Source: Photobacterium lipolyticum (lineage in GTDB: Bacteria; Pseudomonadota; Gammaproteobacteria; Enterobacterales; Vibrionaceae). Taken from it: a DNA stretch of 64,000 bases. The translations under genes were made by a program, and so were the position numbers. The stretch lies in NCBI RefSeq assembly GCF_003026475.1, contig NZ_PYMC01000004.1, forward strand, positions 186,001-250,000, written 5' to 3'. This document shows positions 53,397 through 62,266 of the stretch, piece after piece (the first letter of the stretch is position 1; each line of letters starts with the position of its first letter). The notes under the pieces are model-generated. The model worked only from the letters and a program-made list of their open reading frames with translations. It ran no database searches and was not told the DNA's origin.

Positions 53397-53493
53397 CTCA
53401 TCAGGCCTTAGCGATCGTTTTTTTATTACGCTTGATCTTATTCATTACCGGGTATTTATCCTCAATAAGCTCATTGATAAACGGTGATGTTTT
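53397..53493 (-). pseudogene. Displaced copy of the helD 3' end (left direct repeat)
   Basis: 97 bases 93/97 identical to 57589-57685, the last 31 codons and stop of helD. Translated on the minus strand it reads KTSPFINELIEDKYPV...TIAKA and stops. Of four differences, three are silent third-position changes and one is Thr to Ile. It abuts the MDR stop codon and marks the left border of the 4.1-kb island. Confidence 0.9.
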
Positions 53494-53976
53494 AAGTGTA
53501 ATGGGCGTTGTTGATTAAATCAGGAAAGACTAAGAATTCAGCCTTTCCCATCTAATCTAGCGACTCAATGACCAACTACGCATTTAAATGGAAACACTTT
53601 GCACCAGAAATCATTCTCTGGTTCCTTCGCTGATATGGCATCTCTTAAATTTGCCTGTCCTTGTTATTGGTTCTAATCATTAAGCCCATCACTGAATAGA
53701 GCTGCCTCATCTGTTTGTTGCAACAAGCCCCCCCCTGTTTGGGATGCATTTTACGCGCTTGCAGCCTAATTTCATCTGGTCACGGTATCTTCAGCAAACA
53801 CCAGGTTCGTCATACCAATATGATTCTTTGAGGACAATATTAGCTCCATACTTTATCAAACTGTTTATATTGGAAAATGTAGTTATATACGAGAGATATC
53901 ACAGAAGATTACATGCTAGCAGTAAATACTATCGCAAGTGCATACAGAGCCAGCATAAACACAGGAGTCAACTTTA
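53494..53976. other. Left arm of the island, with transposase relic
   Basis: No intact gene. It contains the IS6-family N-terminal relic (53568-53648) and about 300 bases of AT-rich sequence preceding the M28 peptidase gene. GGGCGTTGTTGATTAAATC at 53503 looks like an insertion-sequence end, but its partner was not found. Confidence 0.6.
53568..53648 (+). pseudogene. IS6-family transposase, N-terminal relic
   Basis: The frame from ATG 53568 reads MTNYAFKWKHFAPEIILW then FLR, stop, YGIS, stop. It aligns with the start of IS26-type transposases (FKGRHFQRDIILWAVRW); the conserved Trp has become a stop codon. Everything downstream is gone. Confidence 0.7.
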
Positions 53977-55158
53977 ATGAAAAAAGTATCAATTATCTCC
54001 ACTTTCGCAGTGGCTATCACTGTTGGTTTATCCGGTTGTAACAATTCTGAAGATGACGTAAACACAGTTGGTCAATCCGGCGATAACAGTTCTGTTGCTA
54101 GTATCGATTACGGCAAAAAAGCAATGGAATATTTAGTTGAAGTGACCGACGAAACACAGGGTATTGGTCAGCGTCAGACTACAACACAACGCGAGATTGA
54201 AGCTGGTAATTGGATTTACAACAAACTTGCTGGTTTTGGATATGATGTGACAGTTCAACCTTTTAGCTATAAACCAAGAGGTAAAGACGAAATAGCGTAC
54301 TCAAACAACTACATTGTTGAGAAAAAAGGTAAGACAGATAAAACCATCGTACTTGCTGCGCACTATGATTCAACGGGTTCACAGACGGGATCGTTAGGTG
54401 CGACAGATAACGGTTCTGGAGTCGTCTCGCTTATCGCTATTGCTGAAAAAATTCAAGAAGTCGACACCCCTTACAACGTTCGTTTCGTACTTGTCGGTGC
54501 TGAAGAAAATGGCGTAAATGGCTCTCTTCACTATGTGAAAGATGCATATGCCAATGGTAAGCTTGATAACGTTATCGCTATGATCAACGAAGATACGGTC
54601 AATGGCGGTGACTATGTATATGTTCACTCAGCACATTCTGACTACAGCCATTTTAAAGATTCATGTGAAAAAATCGGGTTCAGTGATAAGACATACAGCG
54701 CAGATCCAGTGTTTCGTAAAGCTGTCCTACAAGCCTCAATAGATGTACTTGGTGAAAAAGGTGCGTTCAACATTCATCCTGAAGTCCTTACTTCTGAGGG
54801 TGAAGTTGATTATCCTGAAGGTGAAACAGGTTCATGGTCTGATCACGCAGGCTTTGCATGTGCAGGTATTCCAATTGCCAACGTAGAATCTACAAACTAC
54901 AACATCAACGGCAAATGGGGATACGACGGCTATTCACAAACCACACATCCTGATACATGGGATTGCTACGATGAAGCGACCAAGACTGCATGTAACAGAG
55001 AGACAGAAACCAAGTGGGGGAAAATCTGGCACATGGAGTTTGACCGCATAGACAAGCTAGAAGAATTGTTCCCTGGCCGCATCGAAAAACAACTTAGTGA
55101 CAACGTACATGTAATGATCGAGCTGTTGACTAATAAGAAGTACTTCAACGCTGAATAA
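53977..55158 (+). CDS. M28-family zinc aminopeptidase, lipoprotein
   Basis: A 393-residue exported peptidase. Signal with lipobox LSGC (residue ~21), so lipid-anchored. The M28 core has AAHYDSTG (zinc His, Asp), GATDNGSGVV (bridging Asp), GAEENGVNGSLHY (catalytic Glu plus zinc Glu), INEDTV (zinc Asp) and a later SWSDHAGF with the last zinc His. ATG 53977 follows ACAGGAGTCAAC. It is inside the helD-bounded island and its codon choice differs from neighbours. It would release N-terminal amino acids from peptides outside the cell. Confidence 0.9.
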   Translation: MKKVSIISTFAVAITVGLSGCNNSEDDVNTVGQSGDNSSVASIDYGKKAMEYLVEVTDETQGIGQRQTTTQREIEAGNWIYNKLAGFGYDVTVQPFSYKPRGKDEIAYSNNYIVEKKGKTDKTIVLAAHYDSTGSQTGSLGATDNGSGVVSLIAIAEKIQEVDTPYNVRFVLVGAEENGVNGSLHYVKDAYANGKLDNVIAMINEDTVNGGDYVYVHSAHSDYSHFKDSCEKIGFSDKTYSADPVFRKAVLQASIDVLGEKGAFNIHPEVLTSEGEVDYPEGETGSWSDHAGFACAGIPIANVESTNYNINGKWGYDGYSQTTHPDTWDCYDEATKTACNRETETKWGKIWHMEFDRIDKLEELFPGRIEKQLSDNVHVMIELLTNKKYFNAE

Positions 55159-55180
55159 CTACATTTAAGCTTAAACGGAC

Positions 55181-55205
55181 AAAGCCCCGCCCTGGGGCTT
55201 TTTTG
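55181..55205 (+). terminator. Terminator of the M28 peptidase gene
   Basis: AAAGCCCC-GCC-CTGGGGCTTTTTT: 8-bp stem and six Ts, 22 bases after the stop. Confidence 0.85.
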
Positions 55206-55305
55206 GCCTGGTAAGGCCTAACAGGCTGGTTGAATCACTGATACGTTATCCAATTTAATTGGTTTCATTTCCTAAGCATGAACCTGAAACCAATGAGCAA
55301 GCATA

Positions 55306-55341
55306 AAAATCCCCTCTTTCCTTGAGAGAAGAGGGTATTTT
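55306..55341 (-). terminator. Terminator of the chemoreceptor gene
   Basis: Minus-strand AAAATACCCTCTT...AAGAGGGGATTTTT hairpin with a T-run, about 70 bases after the chemoreceptor stop. Confidence 0.65.
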
Positions 55342-55411
55342 AAACCAACCACTGAAGCATTCAACTGATCAGTGTTACCTAAAAAGGAAGTAATTCAAAA
55401 GGAATTACATG

Positions 55412-56977
55412 TTAGTGATTAATTTTAAAAGAGCCAACATGACGATCTAACGTCTGGGCAAGCTCCGCCAGTTTCTGGCTGGATCTTTCTAGTTCTCGGC
55501 TGGCAGTCAGGCCAACTTTGACCGAGCTATCCACTGTATCCATATTGATGTTAATTTCGTTGGCAACACTAGACTGCTGCTCAGTAGCGGTAGCAACTTG
55601 CGTATTCATATCAAGTATCGTCATGACCTGCGCCGAAATTTGCTCAAGGGCTTGCTGAGCTTTTTTCGTTGCCTGAGAGCCTTCAATGGTTAATGATTTA
55701 CTACAGTCCATCGCATCGACAGCATTTTTGGATTCATGCTGTAGCTGGTCGATCATAACTTGAATTTCATTGGTTGATTGGGCCGTCTTGGTAGCCAGAT
55801 TTCTTACTTCATCCGCAACGACAGCAAAACCACGGCCGGCTTCACCAGCACGCGCCGCCTCAATGGCCGCATTTAGCGCCAACAGGTTTGTTTGCTCTGA
55901 AATACCTCGAATCACTTCAAGAATAGAGCCTATGGATTGTGTTCTTTCTGCCAGGGAAGTAATCACCCCTGACATATCGTTCATTTGAGCAGCAAGATCA
56001 GTAATGGTATTGGTTGCTTCCTGTAAGATTCTTTGCCCTTCCTGAGTTTCGATATTGGCACTCTTTGCTGATTCCGCGGCACCGGTAGCATTTTGTGAAA
56101 TCTCACCAATTGTTGCGATCATCTCATTCATTGAAGTCACAACTAATAAAGATTGATCGCTTTGCTCGTGGCCTCGCGATAGTGCTTGCTGAGACTGGCT
56201 CCGAAGCTCTGTAGCTGAGTGGCCAAGATCAACACCGGTTTTAACCACTTGAACAATTATCTCATTGATTTTGCAAACGAAGGTATTGAAAGCAGTGGAA
56301 ATATGGGCGATCTCATCGTTGCCGCGTACTGGCAACCGAATGGTAAGATCGCCATCACCTTTCGAAATATTCTCTAACACATGCTGTAATCCTGAAAGCG
56401 GTCTTAACAGTTTGCCCAGCAGCCACATAAGTACGCAGCCACAAATAAAGAAAATACCTAAAATAACGACTAGCTGGCTAATCACAATACCTTTCGCCGC
56501 TTCGCTGACTTCAGTGATGGGAATACCGATATCGAAAGTACCGTACAATTCACCATTCACATAAATTGGAGATAAAATGTCGTATACCCAGACTTCCTGT
56601 ACGTCTGCATACCATTTGGAATATTGTGGCTTTCCTTTTGTTGCTCCATCTACGGTATAGTTATCGTCATAGATTTTGTTTAATTTTTCGATATCACTAT
56701 GGGCAATCGCTTGAACATTCTTGTCAATCACGATTGCATAGCTAATATCTGGACGACTTTTAAGCGATTGAACCAATTTCTGTAAATCATCTAAAGGCTG
56801 TGAAGATGTGCTCAATATATATTCCACATTTTCGGCAAGCAGCTCAGCTTGTGCCTGTGACTTTTTCAAAATGATCTTGTCGATTTCTTGATGGGAAATA
56901 TAAGATGTTGAAGAAATACTTGTTATTGCAGCAATTGCAAACATGATGCAGACAACAATTAATATTATTTTTTTCAT
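55412..56977 (-). CDS. Methyl-accepting chemotaxis protein
   Basis: A 521-residue chemoreceptor. TM1 (~4-24), a periplasmic single-Cache-like domain (~25-160, with [18 protein letters not shown] and [13 protein letters not shown]), TM2 (~165-187), HAMP, and a cytoplasmic signalling domain with the hairpin tip [34 protein letters not shown]. Ligand unknown; the Cache fold binds small organic acids, amino acids or peptides' products in other receptors. It faces the M28 peptidase gene and shares the same island, which may link release and sensing of amino acids. Confidence 0.92.
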   Translation of the reverse strand: MKKIILIVVCIMFAIAAITSISSTSYISHQEIDKIILKKSQAQAELLAENVEYILSTSSQPLDDLQKLVQSLKSRPDISYAIVIDKNVQAIAHSDIEKLNKIYDDNYTVDGATKGKPQYSKWYADVQEVWVYDILSPIYVNGELYGTFDIGIPITEVSEAAKGIVISQLVVILGIFFICGCVLMWLLGKLLRPLSGLQHVLENISKGDGDLTIRLPVRGNDEIAHISTAFNTFVCKINEIIVQVVKTGVDLGHSATELRSQSQQALSRGHEQSDQSLLVVTSMNEMIATIGEISQNATGAAESAKSANIETQEGQRILQEATNTITDLAAQMNDMSGVITSLAERTQSIGSILEVIRGISEQTNLLALNAAIEAARAGEAGRGFAVVADEVRNLATKTAQSTNEIQVMIDQLQHESKNAVDAMDCSKSLTIEGSQATKKAQQALEQISAQVMTILDMNTQVATATEQQSSVANEININMDTVDSSVKVGLTASRELERSSQKLAELAQTLDRHVGSFKINH

Positions 56978-57290
56978 TAACTCGTTCCTTTATGCCATTT
57001 GCAGCAGTAAAAAACCTAACCAATTAATACCCAACGAGCATCACTAAGGTGTAGCGTGGTAAAATGACCTTAATTTAATTCATGCTTCTCCAGCAATATA
57101 AACGCTGATTTCAGCTTGGCATAATACATCCCACACCAGCATATCGCTCACGTGCATAATGAAAATGTTGATATTGCTCAATATATAGGTTTGACAGCCA
57201 AGATATACGCTCATAGTAACGCCATGTTTGGTTATAACTTGAACACTTCCCTATCGCCATTTTAAATGGGGCAATGTCAGTGCAAGTTAG
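56978..57290. other. AT-rich region upstream of the chemoreceptor
   Basis: About 310 bases without a frame or recognisable motif beyond a short palindrome near 57255 (GCCATTTTAAATGGGGC). It should contain the chemoreceptor promoter. Confidence 0.4.
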
Positions 57291-57504
57291 GGTTCTGTCG
57301 CAAGCTGGAGTAGTGAGTGATCTCCATCATATCAATGTTGGACTTTGGCATAACGGACACATGCTGAGTCTAATTGAAATCCTTTCAATCAAGTATCTGA
57401 ACAATATCGTCGAGCAAAACCACCGCAGAATGAAAGGTAAATGAATCAATGTATAGGGTGGAAATCAGTACGGGTGTAGTTAGACTAAACTCTGCGACAA
57501 AACC
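57291..57504 (+). mobile_element. IS6-family element, internally deleted
   Basis: Left end GGTTCTGTCGCAAGC and right end (reverse complement) GGTTTTGTCGCAGAG form imperfect inverted repeats of the IS6/IS26 type. Between them only the transposase C-terminal part survives: IKYLNNIVEQNHRRMKGK (57388-57441), matching IKYRNNVIECDHGKLK of IS26 and including the catalytic Glu. About 500 bases of a normal element are missing. Confidence 0.75.
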
Positions 57505-57542
57505 AATTCAACTAAGATTAAAACATTAAGCGGTCAAATCAA

Positions 57543-57570
57543 CAGGCCAGAATCCATGACTCTGGCCCAT
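57543..57570 (-). terminator. Hairpin after helD
   Basis: GGCCAGA and TCTGGCC pair around 9 bases, 22 bases after the helD stop on the minus strand. T-run is poor. It is absent from the copy at 53397, so the right-hand side looks like the native helD end. Confidence 0.5.
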
Positions 57571-57588
57571 TTGATTGTTTAATTAGAT

Positions 57589-57685
57589 CTCATCAGGCCT
57601 TAGCGGTCGTTTTTTTATTACGCTTGATCTTATTCATTACCGGGTATTTATCCTCAATTAGCTCATTAATAAACGGCGATGTTTT
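57589..57685. repeat. Right direct repeat of the island (native helD 3' end)
   Basis: Partner of 53397-53493, same orientation, 4192 bases apart, 93 of 97 bases identical. It includes the helD stop codon and the last 31 codons. Confidence 0.9.
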
Positions 57686-59689
57686 CTCTGGATCGGCACA
57701 GATCCAAACGTGTTTTTTAGCGCGACTCAGTGCGACGTAGAACAAACGACGCTCTTCGGCATCCGCAAAACCTTCATGTCGCGCCTGAAGACAGGCCGCA
57801 AGCCCGGTATCACGATCATGAGCCGGGAATATCCCGCGATTCACATCCAGAATAAAGACAAAATCCGCTTCTCGGCCTTTACTGGCATGACACGTCATAA
57901 AGGTCAGTTCCAGATGCGGCCACTGTTTCTGCCACGCTCGCAACTTCTCTGGTTTCTGTTTGTTATTGCGCCCGAGCAATAGCACCGTAACCGGCTTTTC
58001 ATTCTGCGAGGCCAGTTGCACCAGTTCCTGCTCCAGTAAATCCTGACATAACAAGGTTACCGCTTTACGTTTTTGTTTTTTAAAGCTAACCAGATTTTTT
58101 CTGAGCTGCTGTGGGTTTTGCTGGATGAAGGTATTTGCCACTTCCCCGATCATGCTGTTAAAGCGGTACGTAGTATCCAGCTCGGTAATGTGGCAGGCAC
58201 CAAAACGCTCAGCAAAACCCGTTGTCAGATTAACGTCGGCCCCGGCAAAACGATAAATCGCCTGCCAGTCATCACCAACGGCAAACAGCGTAGGGCGCGG
58301 TTTGTCTTCGTCACCGGATTGACACAAGGCTTCAATCATCGCTAAACGATGCGGCGAAATATCCTGATATTCATCCACCATGATAAAGCGCCAGCTCGCG
58401 GCATATTTACCTTGATTAAGGTACTCCGTCGCCTTTTGGATCATGGTGTTAAAATCGATCTGTTTATTGTCTTTCAGGTACTGCTCGTAGGCACGGAAAC
58501 AAGGCCAGAGCAGCCCAAGCTCACTTTTCATTCGCGCTTTGCTGGCTGCATTGTCGTGTTGTTCGATGTCTTGAGTCAGAGCCGATTTATTTGTCCCGCG
58601 CTGGCCGAGTAATTCAATATGCCGCCAGATCCAGGCTGCAAGCTGTTCACTCTTGGCTTGTTTCTCCATCGAGTTATCGGCTTTAAAGCCCGGAATACGC
58701 CATTGGGTCAAGTGCTTTTGCCAGCGTTTCGCCGCGGCCGGGGTTTCCCACTGATCCGCAAGTAGGGAGGCAATCCAGTGTTCACGTGCTTTTTCATCTA
58801 GCGCCAGCGGCGATACATTGGGTTTCTCGCCTTCTACCGCCTCAATAATCTGAGTACCTAAGCTATGGAAAGTGGCGACTTTGATTTTGTCGTTAACTTT
58901 TTTTCCGAGGCGTTCACTCATCTCTTGTGCCGCTTTACGGCCAAAAGCCAGCATCAGAATCTCTTCCGGCTGGGCGGCTTGATTTGCCACTAAATAACCA
59001 GCTCTCGCGACCAGGACACTGGTTTTTCCGGTGCCGGCACCAGCCAGCACCAGGTTGTGATCCTGATTAATGAGTACCGCTTCGCGTTGGGATGGATTAA
59101 GCGGAGATGATTCAAATTGATCAAACCACGAGGCCCACTTTTCGGACTCCTGAGCCAGCCATTGCTGGTTATTTTGTTCAACCCATTCACTGTTATCGTC
59201 TAGCCAGGGTTCGATTTTCTCAAACGCCATCGGACGGAAGGATCCGGCCAGCTCCTGAGTTAGCCCGGTAGATCCCAGCGAATCGGTGAGAAACTGGCAC
59301 AAGTTATGATGATCAGATTGGCGCAGGTAGCCCTGCTGACCCGCGAAATTATCAATACGATGCAGCATATCCGGTAATGAACTGTCCAGCTTATCGACCC
59401 GGCCACGAGCCCAGTTACGGTAAGCTTCCAGCAAGAGCGTCGCGAAGGATTTGCACTGATGCCATGGCAGACCATGAACTGTCCAGCAGTATTGCTGATC
59501 CGCCGAGGTGATCTCTAACGATCCCCATACGACACCGCGACGGACTTCGATCGCCCCGTCCCAGTCATCGAAGGGAATCACATCTTCTTCTGTCTGGCTA
59601 TCTAGGATCAAACTGTTACCACTCAGCTCGATACTGAAATAGTCGCCCTGCACTAACCACTGTGCTAACCAACCGGCACTTAAACGCAT
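57593..59689 (-). CDS. helD: DNA helicase IV
   Basis: A 698-residue UvrD/Rep-type SF1 helicase. ATG 59689 (MRLSAGWLAQWL) has GGGTGA upstream; the frame to 59728 begins with TTG. After the HelD-specific N-terminal region (~1-190, RRGVVWGSLEI) come motif I LAGAGTGKTSVLVARAG, motif Ia AFGRKAAQEM, motif II MVDEYQDISPHR, motif III FAVGDDWQAIYRFAG, motif IV region DTTYRFNSMIGEVA, motif V ASKGREADFVFIL and motif VI LFYVALSRAK. 3'-5' DNA unwinding in recombination and repair. Its last 31 codons are duplicated at 53397. Confidence 0.95.
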   Translation of the reverse strand: MRLSAGWLAQWLVQGDYFSIELSGNSLILDSQTEEDVIPFDDWDGAIEVRRGVVWGSLEITSADQQYCWTVHGLPWHQCKSFATLLLEAYRNWARGRVDKLDSSLPDMLHRIDNFAGQQGYLRQSDHHNLCQFLTDSLGSTGLTQELAGSFRPMAFEKIEPWLDDNSEWVEQNNQQWLAQESEKWASWFDQFESSPLNPSQREAVLINQDHNLVLAGAGTGKTSVLVARAGYLVANQAAQPEEILMLAFGRKAAQEMSERLGKKVNDKIKVATFHSLGTQIIEAVEGEKPNVSPLALDEKAREHWIASLLADQWETPAAAKRWQKHLTQWRIPGFKADNSMEKQAKSEQLAAWIWRHIELLGQRGTNKSALTQDIEQHDNAASKARMKSELGLLWPCFRAYEQYLKDNKQIDFNTMIQKATEYLNQGKYAASWRFIMVDEYQDISPHRLAMIEALCQSGDEDKPRPTLFAVGDDWQAIYRFAGADVNLTTGFAERFGACHITELDTTYRFNSMIGEVANTFIQQNPQQLRKNLVSFKKQKRKAVTLLCQDLLEQELVQLASQNEKPVTVLLLGRNNKQKPEKLRAWQKQWPHLELTFMTCHASKGREADFVFILDVNRGIFPAHDRDTGLAACLQARHEGFADAEERRLFYVALSRAKKHVWICADPEKTSPFINELIEDKYPVMNKIKRNKKTTAKA

Positions 59690-59784
59690 TCTGTCACCCA
59701 AAAAAGCTTCATATATTCCATCCCGCAACCTTTTTTACACCGGGTCGATGTGCGAAGAGGCAATAGGTTACCAATAAATTATGT

Positions 59785-59828
59785 TATACCCAAATAACCT
59801 CAAGATGCAGAGTTCAGATCTTGAGGTC
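59785..59828. repeat. Shortened MITE-like copy
   Basis: TATACCCAAATAACCTCAAGATGC matches 22 of 24 bases of the 52072 element end (shown as position, written in two parts: TATACCCAAATAACC and TCAAGATGC). Then ATCTTGAGGT repeats the inner part inverted, giving a 10-bp hairpin with the interior deleted. Confidence 0.55.
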
Positions 59829-59921
59829 CAATTGATTAAAATTTCTGCTGATAAATCATTACTACCCGTTTCTCTGGGGTTTTATCGCAACTTTGGTATC
59901 TTTAGGGCACCATAACCCGTG

Positions 59922-59927
59922 TATAAT
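59922..59927 (+). promoter_or_regulatory. Possible -10 box of yccS
   Basis: A perfect TATAAT (GTGTATAATC) 58 bases before the yccS ATG. No good -35 box at the right distance, so only moderate support. Confidence 0.4.
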
Positions 59928-59985
59928 CAGCCCATTATTCTAGCTGTTCATTCGCCGCCATTTATCAGAAGATTGTTAATCATAC

Positions 59986-62151
59986 ATGCAGAAAAGCCGC
60001 TTAAGATCCAATTTACGCCGTTACTGGGCAAATGATCGAATTAACTACAGTATTCGGGTCTTTATCGCCTTAGTCGGTGTTGCCCTACCCTGCTGGTATT
60101 TGGGGGCAACCACGGAAGTGACCCCGTTGGTCTTAGGTATTATTGCTGCCGCACTGGCTGAAACCGAAGATAATCTGACCGGTCGCATTAAAGGGCTGGC
60201 CATGACGCTGGCCTGTTTTCTGATTGCCTCATTGTCTATCGAAATGCTGTTTGATTATCCGGTACTGTTCAGCATCGGGTTATTTATCTCCACCTTTAGC
60301 TTCATTATGCTCGGGGCCATGGGCGCCCGATATGCCAGCATCGCCTTTGCCTCTTTATTGCTGGCGGTCTATACCATGCTGGGCGCAGCCACCAGCCCGA
60401 ATCTTTGGTACCAGCCAACCATTTTGATCGCGGGGGCAACCTGGTACGGTCTGCTGTCGCTGATCTGGCAAGTTCTGTGGCCAAATCAACCTGTTCAGCA
60501 AAATCTTTCTAAAGTATTCAGCGAATTTGCCCACTATTTAGATTGTAAAAGTAAGCTGTTTGAACCGGTCTCAAACATGGTACCTCAACCATTACGCATA
60601 GAAGCGGCCAGTAAGAATGCCCGCGTAGTGGCAGCACTCAATGCAGCCAAAGCCACCTTATTGCACCGTGCTCGGCGTGGCCAACCAAATGCCACTGGCG
60701 ACAAATTTCTAAAAATCTATTTTCTGGCGCAGGATATTCACGAACGTGCCAGCTCTTCCCATTACCGTTATCAGGATCTTGCCGCCACTTTCCACCGCAG
60801 TGATGTATTGTTCCGCTTCCAACGCTTATTGACGTCGCAAGCCCGCGCCTGCCGTGAAATTTCTCGTGCGCTGGCCATGGGGAAACCCTATCAACATGGG
60901 CCTGAGAGCGTTCGGGCATTGGATGAACTGCAAGAATCACTGCTCTATTTAAAAAACCAGCATAATCCACAGTGGCGATCGTACCTGATTCAGCTCGAAT
61001 ATCTGTTCAATAATCTGGCAACCGTCGAGCGCCAAATGTCTAACATCAGCAACCCGGATGTGGCACAAACGGATCCTGATACCGAACTGGCCGATCCCGA
61101 ACCCCGTAGTGCAAAAGATCTGTGGCTGCGCATTATCAGCCAGCTAAAACCTGATTCGATGCTGTTTCGCCATGCATTGCGGATGGCCATCGCACTGACC
61201 GTGGGTTATGGAATTATTCAGGCACTGGATCTTGAGCGTGGTTACTGGATTTTGCTCACGACCCTGTTTGTCTGCCAGCCAAACTACAGTGCAACGCGCC
61301 AGAAACTGGTTCAGCGGGTATTGGGAACCTTGGGTGGCCTGCTCGCAGGTATCCCTTTGCTCTATTTATTCCCGGGGCAGGAAGGCCAGCTCGTACTCAT
61401 GGTCGTAGCCGGCGTCCTCTTTTTTGCATTCCGAACAGTTCGCTACGGCTTGGCAACCGCATTCATTACTCTGTTGGTGCTGTTCTGTTTCAACCAGCTG
61501 GGCGAAGGGTTTGCAGTAATACTGCCGCGTCTGGGTGATACTTTGCTCGGTTGTTTGTTAGCCGTACTGGCGGTAAGTTTCATCTTGCCCGACTGGCAGG
61601 CAAAACGCTTACATAAAGTGATGGCGTCGGCGATCACCTCCAATCGCGATTATCTCGCCCAGATCATTGGCCAGTACCGGATTGGCAAAAGAGACAGCCT
61701 GAACTACCGGATCTCCCGCAGCGATGCCCACAACACCGATGCCCAGTTAAGCACCGCGATCAGTAATATGCTGGCCGAGCCGGGCCGTTACCGTATGGCC
61801 ACCGATGAGAGCTTCCGCTTTCTGACACTCAACCATGCCATGCTGAGTTATATTTCCGCGCTGGGCGCACATCGTACCCGCCTGGAAGATGAACGAAACC
61901 ATCTGGTATCAAAGGCTCACCGTCTAATTCATACCCATCTCGATTGTCTGGCCGAGCAATTAGCCGGTAATGTCTGTGCGCTGGCACCCGATACCGATAA
62001 CGATCTTGAACAGCGCCTAGGCCAGTGGCGAGATGATGACTGTACTTCAGTACGAATGGTCTTGCAGCAGCTGCACCTGATCTATCGCATGCTGCCCGAA
62101 CTGCACTCTCTGGCCAATAAGCTTGCCGCCAGAACCGGAAAACCCGCATAA
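59986..62151 (+). CDS. yccS: YccS/FUSC-family inner-membrane protein
   Basis: A 721-residue protein, close to E. coli YccS (about 717). Two blocks of five to six membrane helices (~25-165 and ~395-530), each followed by a large cytoplasmic helical domain, as in the FUSC/aromatic-acid exporter family. N-terminal RRYWANDRINYSIRVFIALV and GATTEVTPLVLGIIAAALAE are YccS signatures; the second half has GYWILLTTLFVCQPNYSATR and RVLGTLGG. Transport substrate unknown. Single gene. Confidence 0.93.
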   Translation: MQKSRLRSNLRRYWANDRINYSIRVFIALVGVALPCWYLGATTEVTPLVLGIIAAALAETEDNLTGRIKGLAMTLACFLIASLSIEMLFDYPVLFSIGLFISTFSFIMLGAMGARYASIAFASLLLAVYTMLGAATSPNLWYQPTILIAGATWYGLLSLIWQVLWPNQPVQQNLSKVFSEFAHYLDCKSKLFEPVSNMVPQPLRIEAASKNARVVAALNAAKATLLHRARRGQPNATGDKFLKIYFLAQDIHERASSSHYRYQDLAATFHRSDVLFRFQRLLTSQARACREISRALAMGKPYQHGPESVRALDELQESLLYLKNQHNPQWRSYLIQLEYLFNNLATVERQMSNISNPDVAQTDPDTELADPEPRSAKDLWLRIISQLKPDSMLFRHALRMAIALTVGYGIIQALDLERGYWILLTTLFVCQPNYSATRQKLVQRVLGTLGGLLAGIPLLYLFPGQEGQLVLMVVAGVLFFAFRTVRYGLATAFITLLVLFCFNQLGEGFAVILPRLGDTLLGCLLAVLAVSFILPDWQAKRLHKVMASAITSNRDYLAQIIGQYRIGKRDSLNYRISRSDAHNTDAQLSTAISNMLAEPGRYRMATDESFRFLTLNHAMLSYISALGAHRTRLEDERNHLVSKAHRLIHTHLDCLAEQLAGNVCALAPDTDNDLEQRLGQWRDDDCTSVRMVLQQLHLIYRMLPELHSLANKLAARTGKPA

Positions 62152-62266
62152 CAGACATCGCTAATGGCGTTCAATGCGAACCGTCGATCGACTCTGTGAA
62201 CCAGCAGACAGAATGTGCGAATCCAAATGCATATATTCATGTTTTATGTAAGGAATTGATTTAAAA

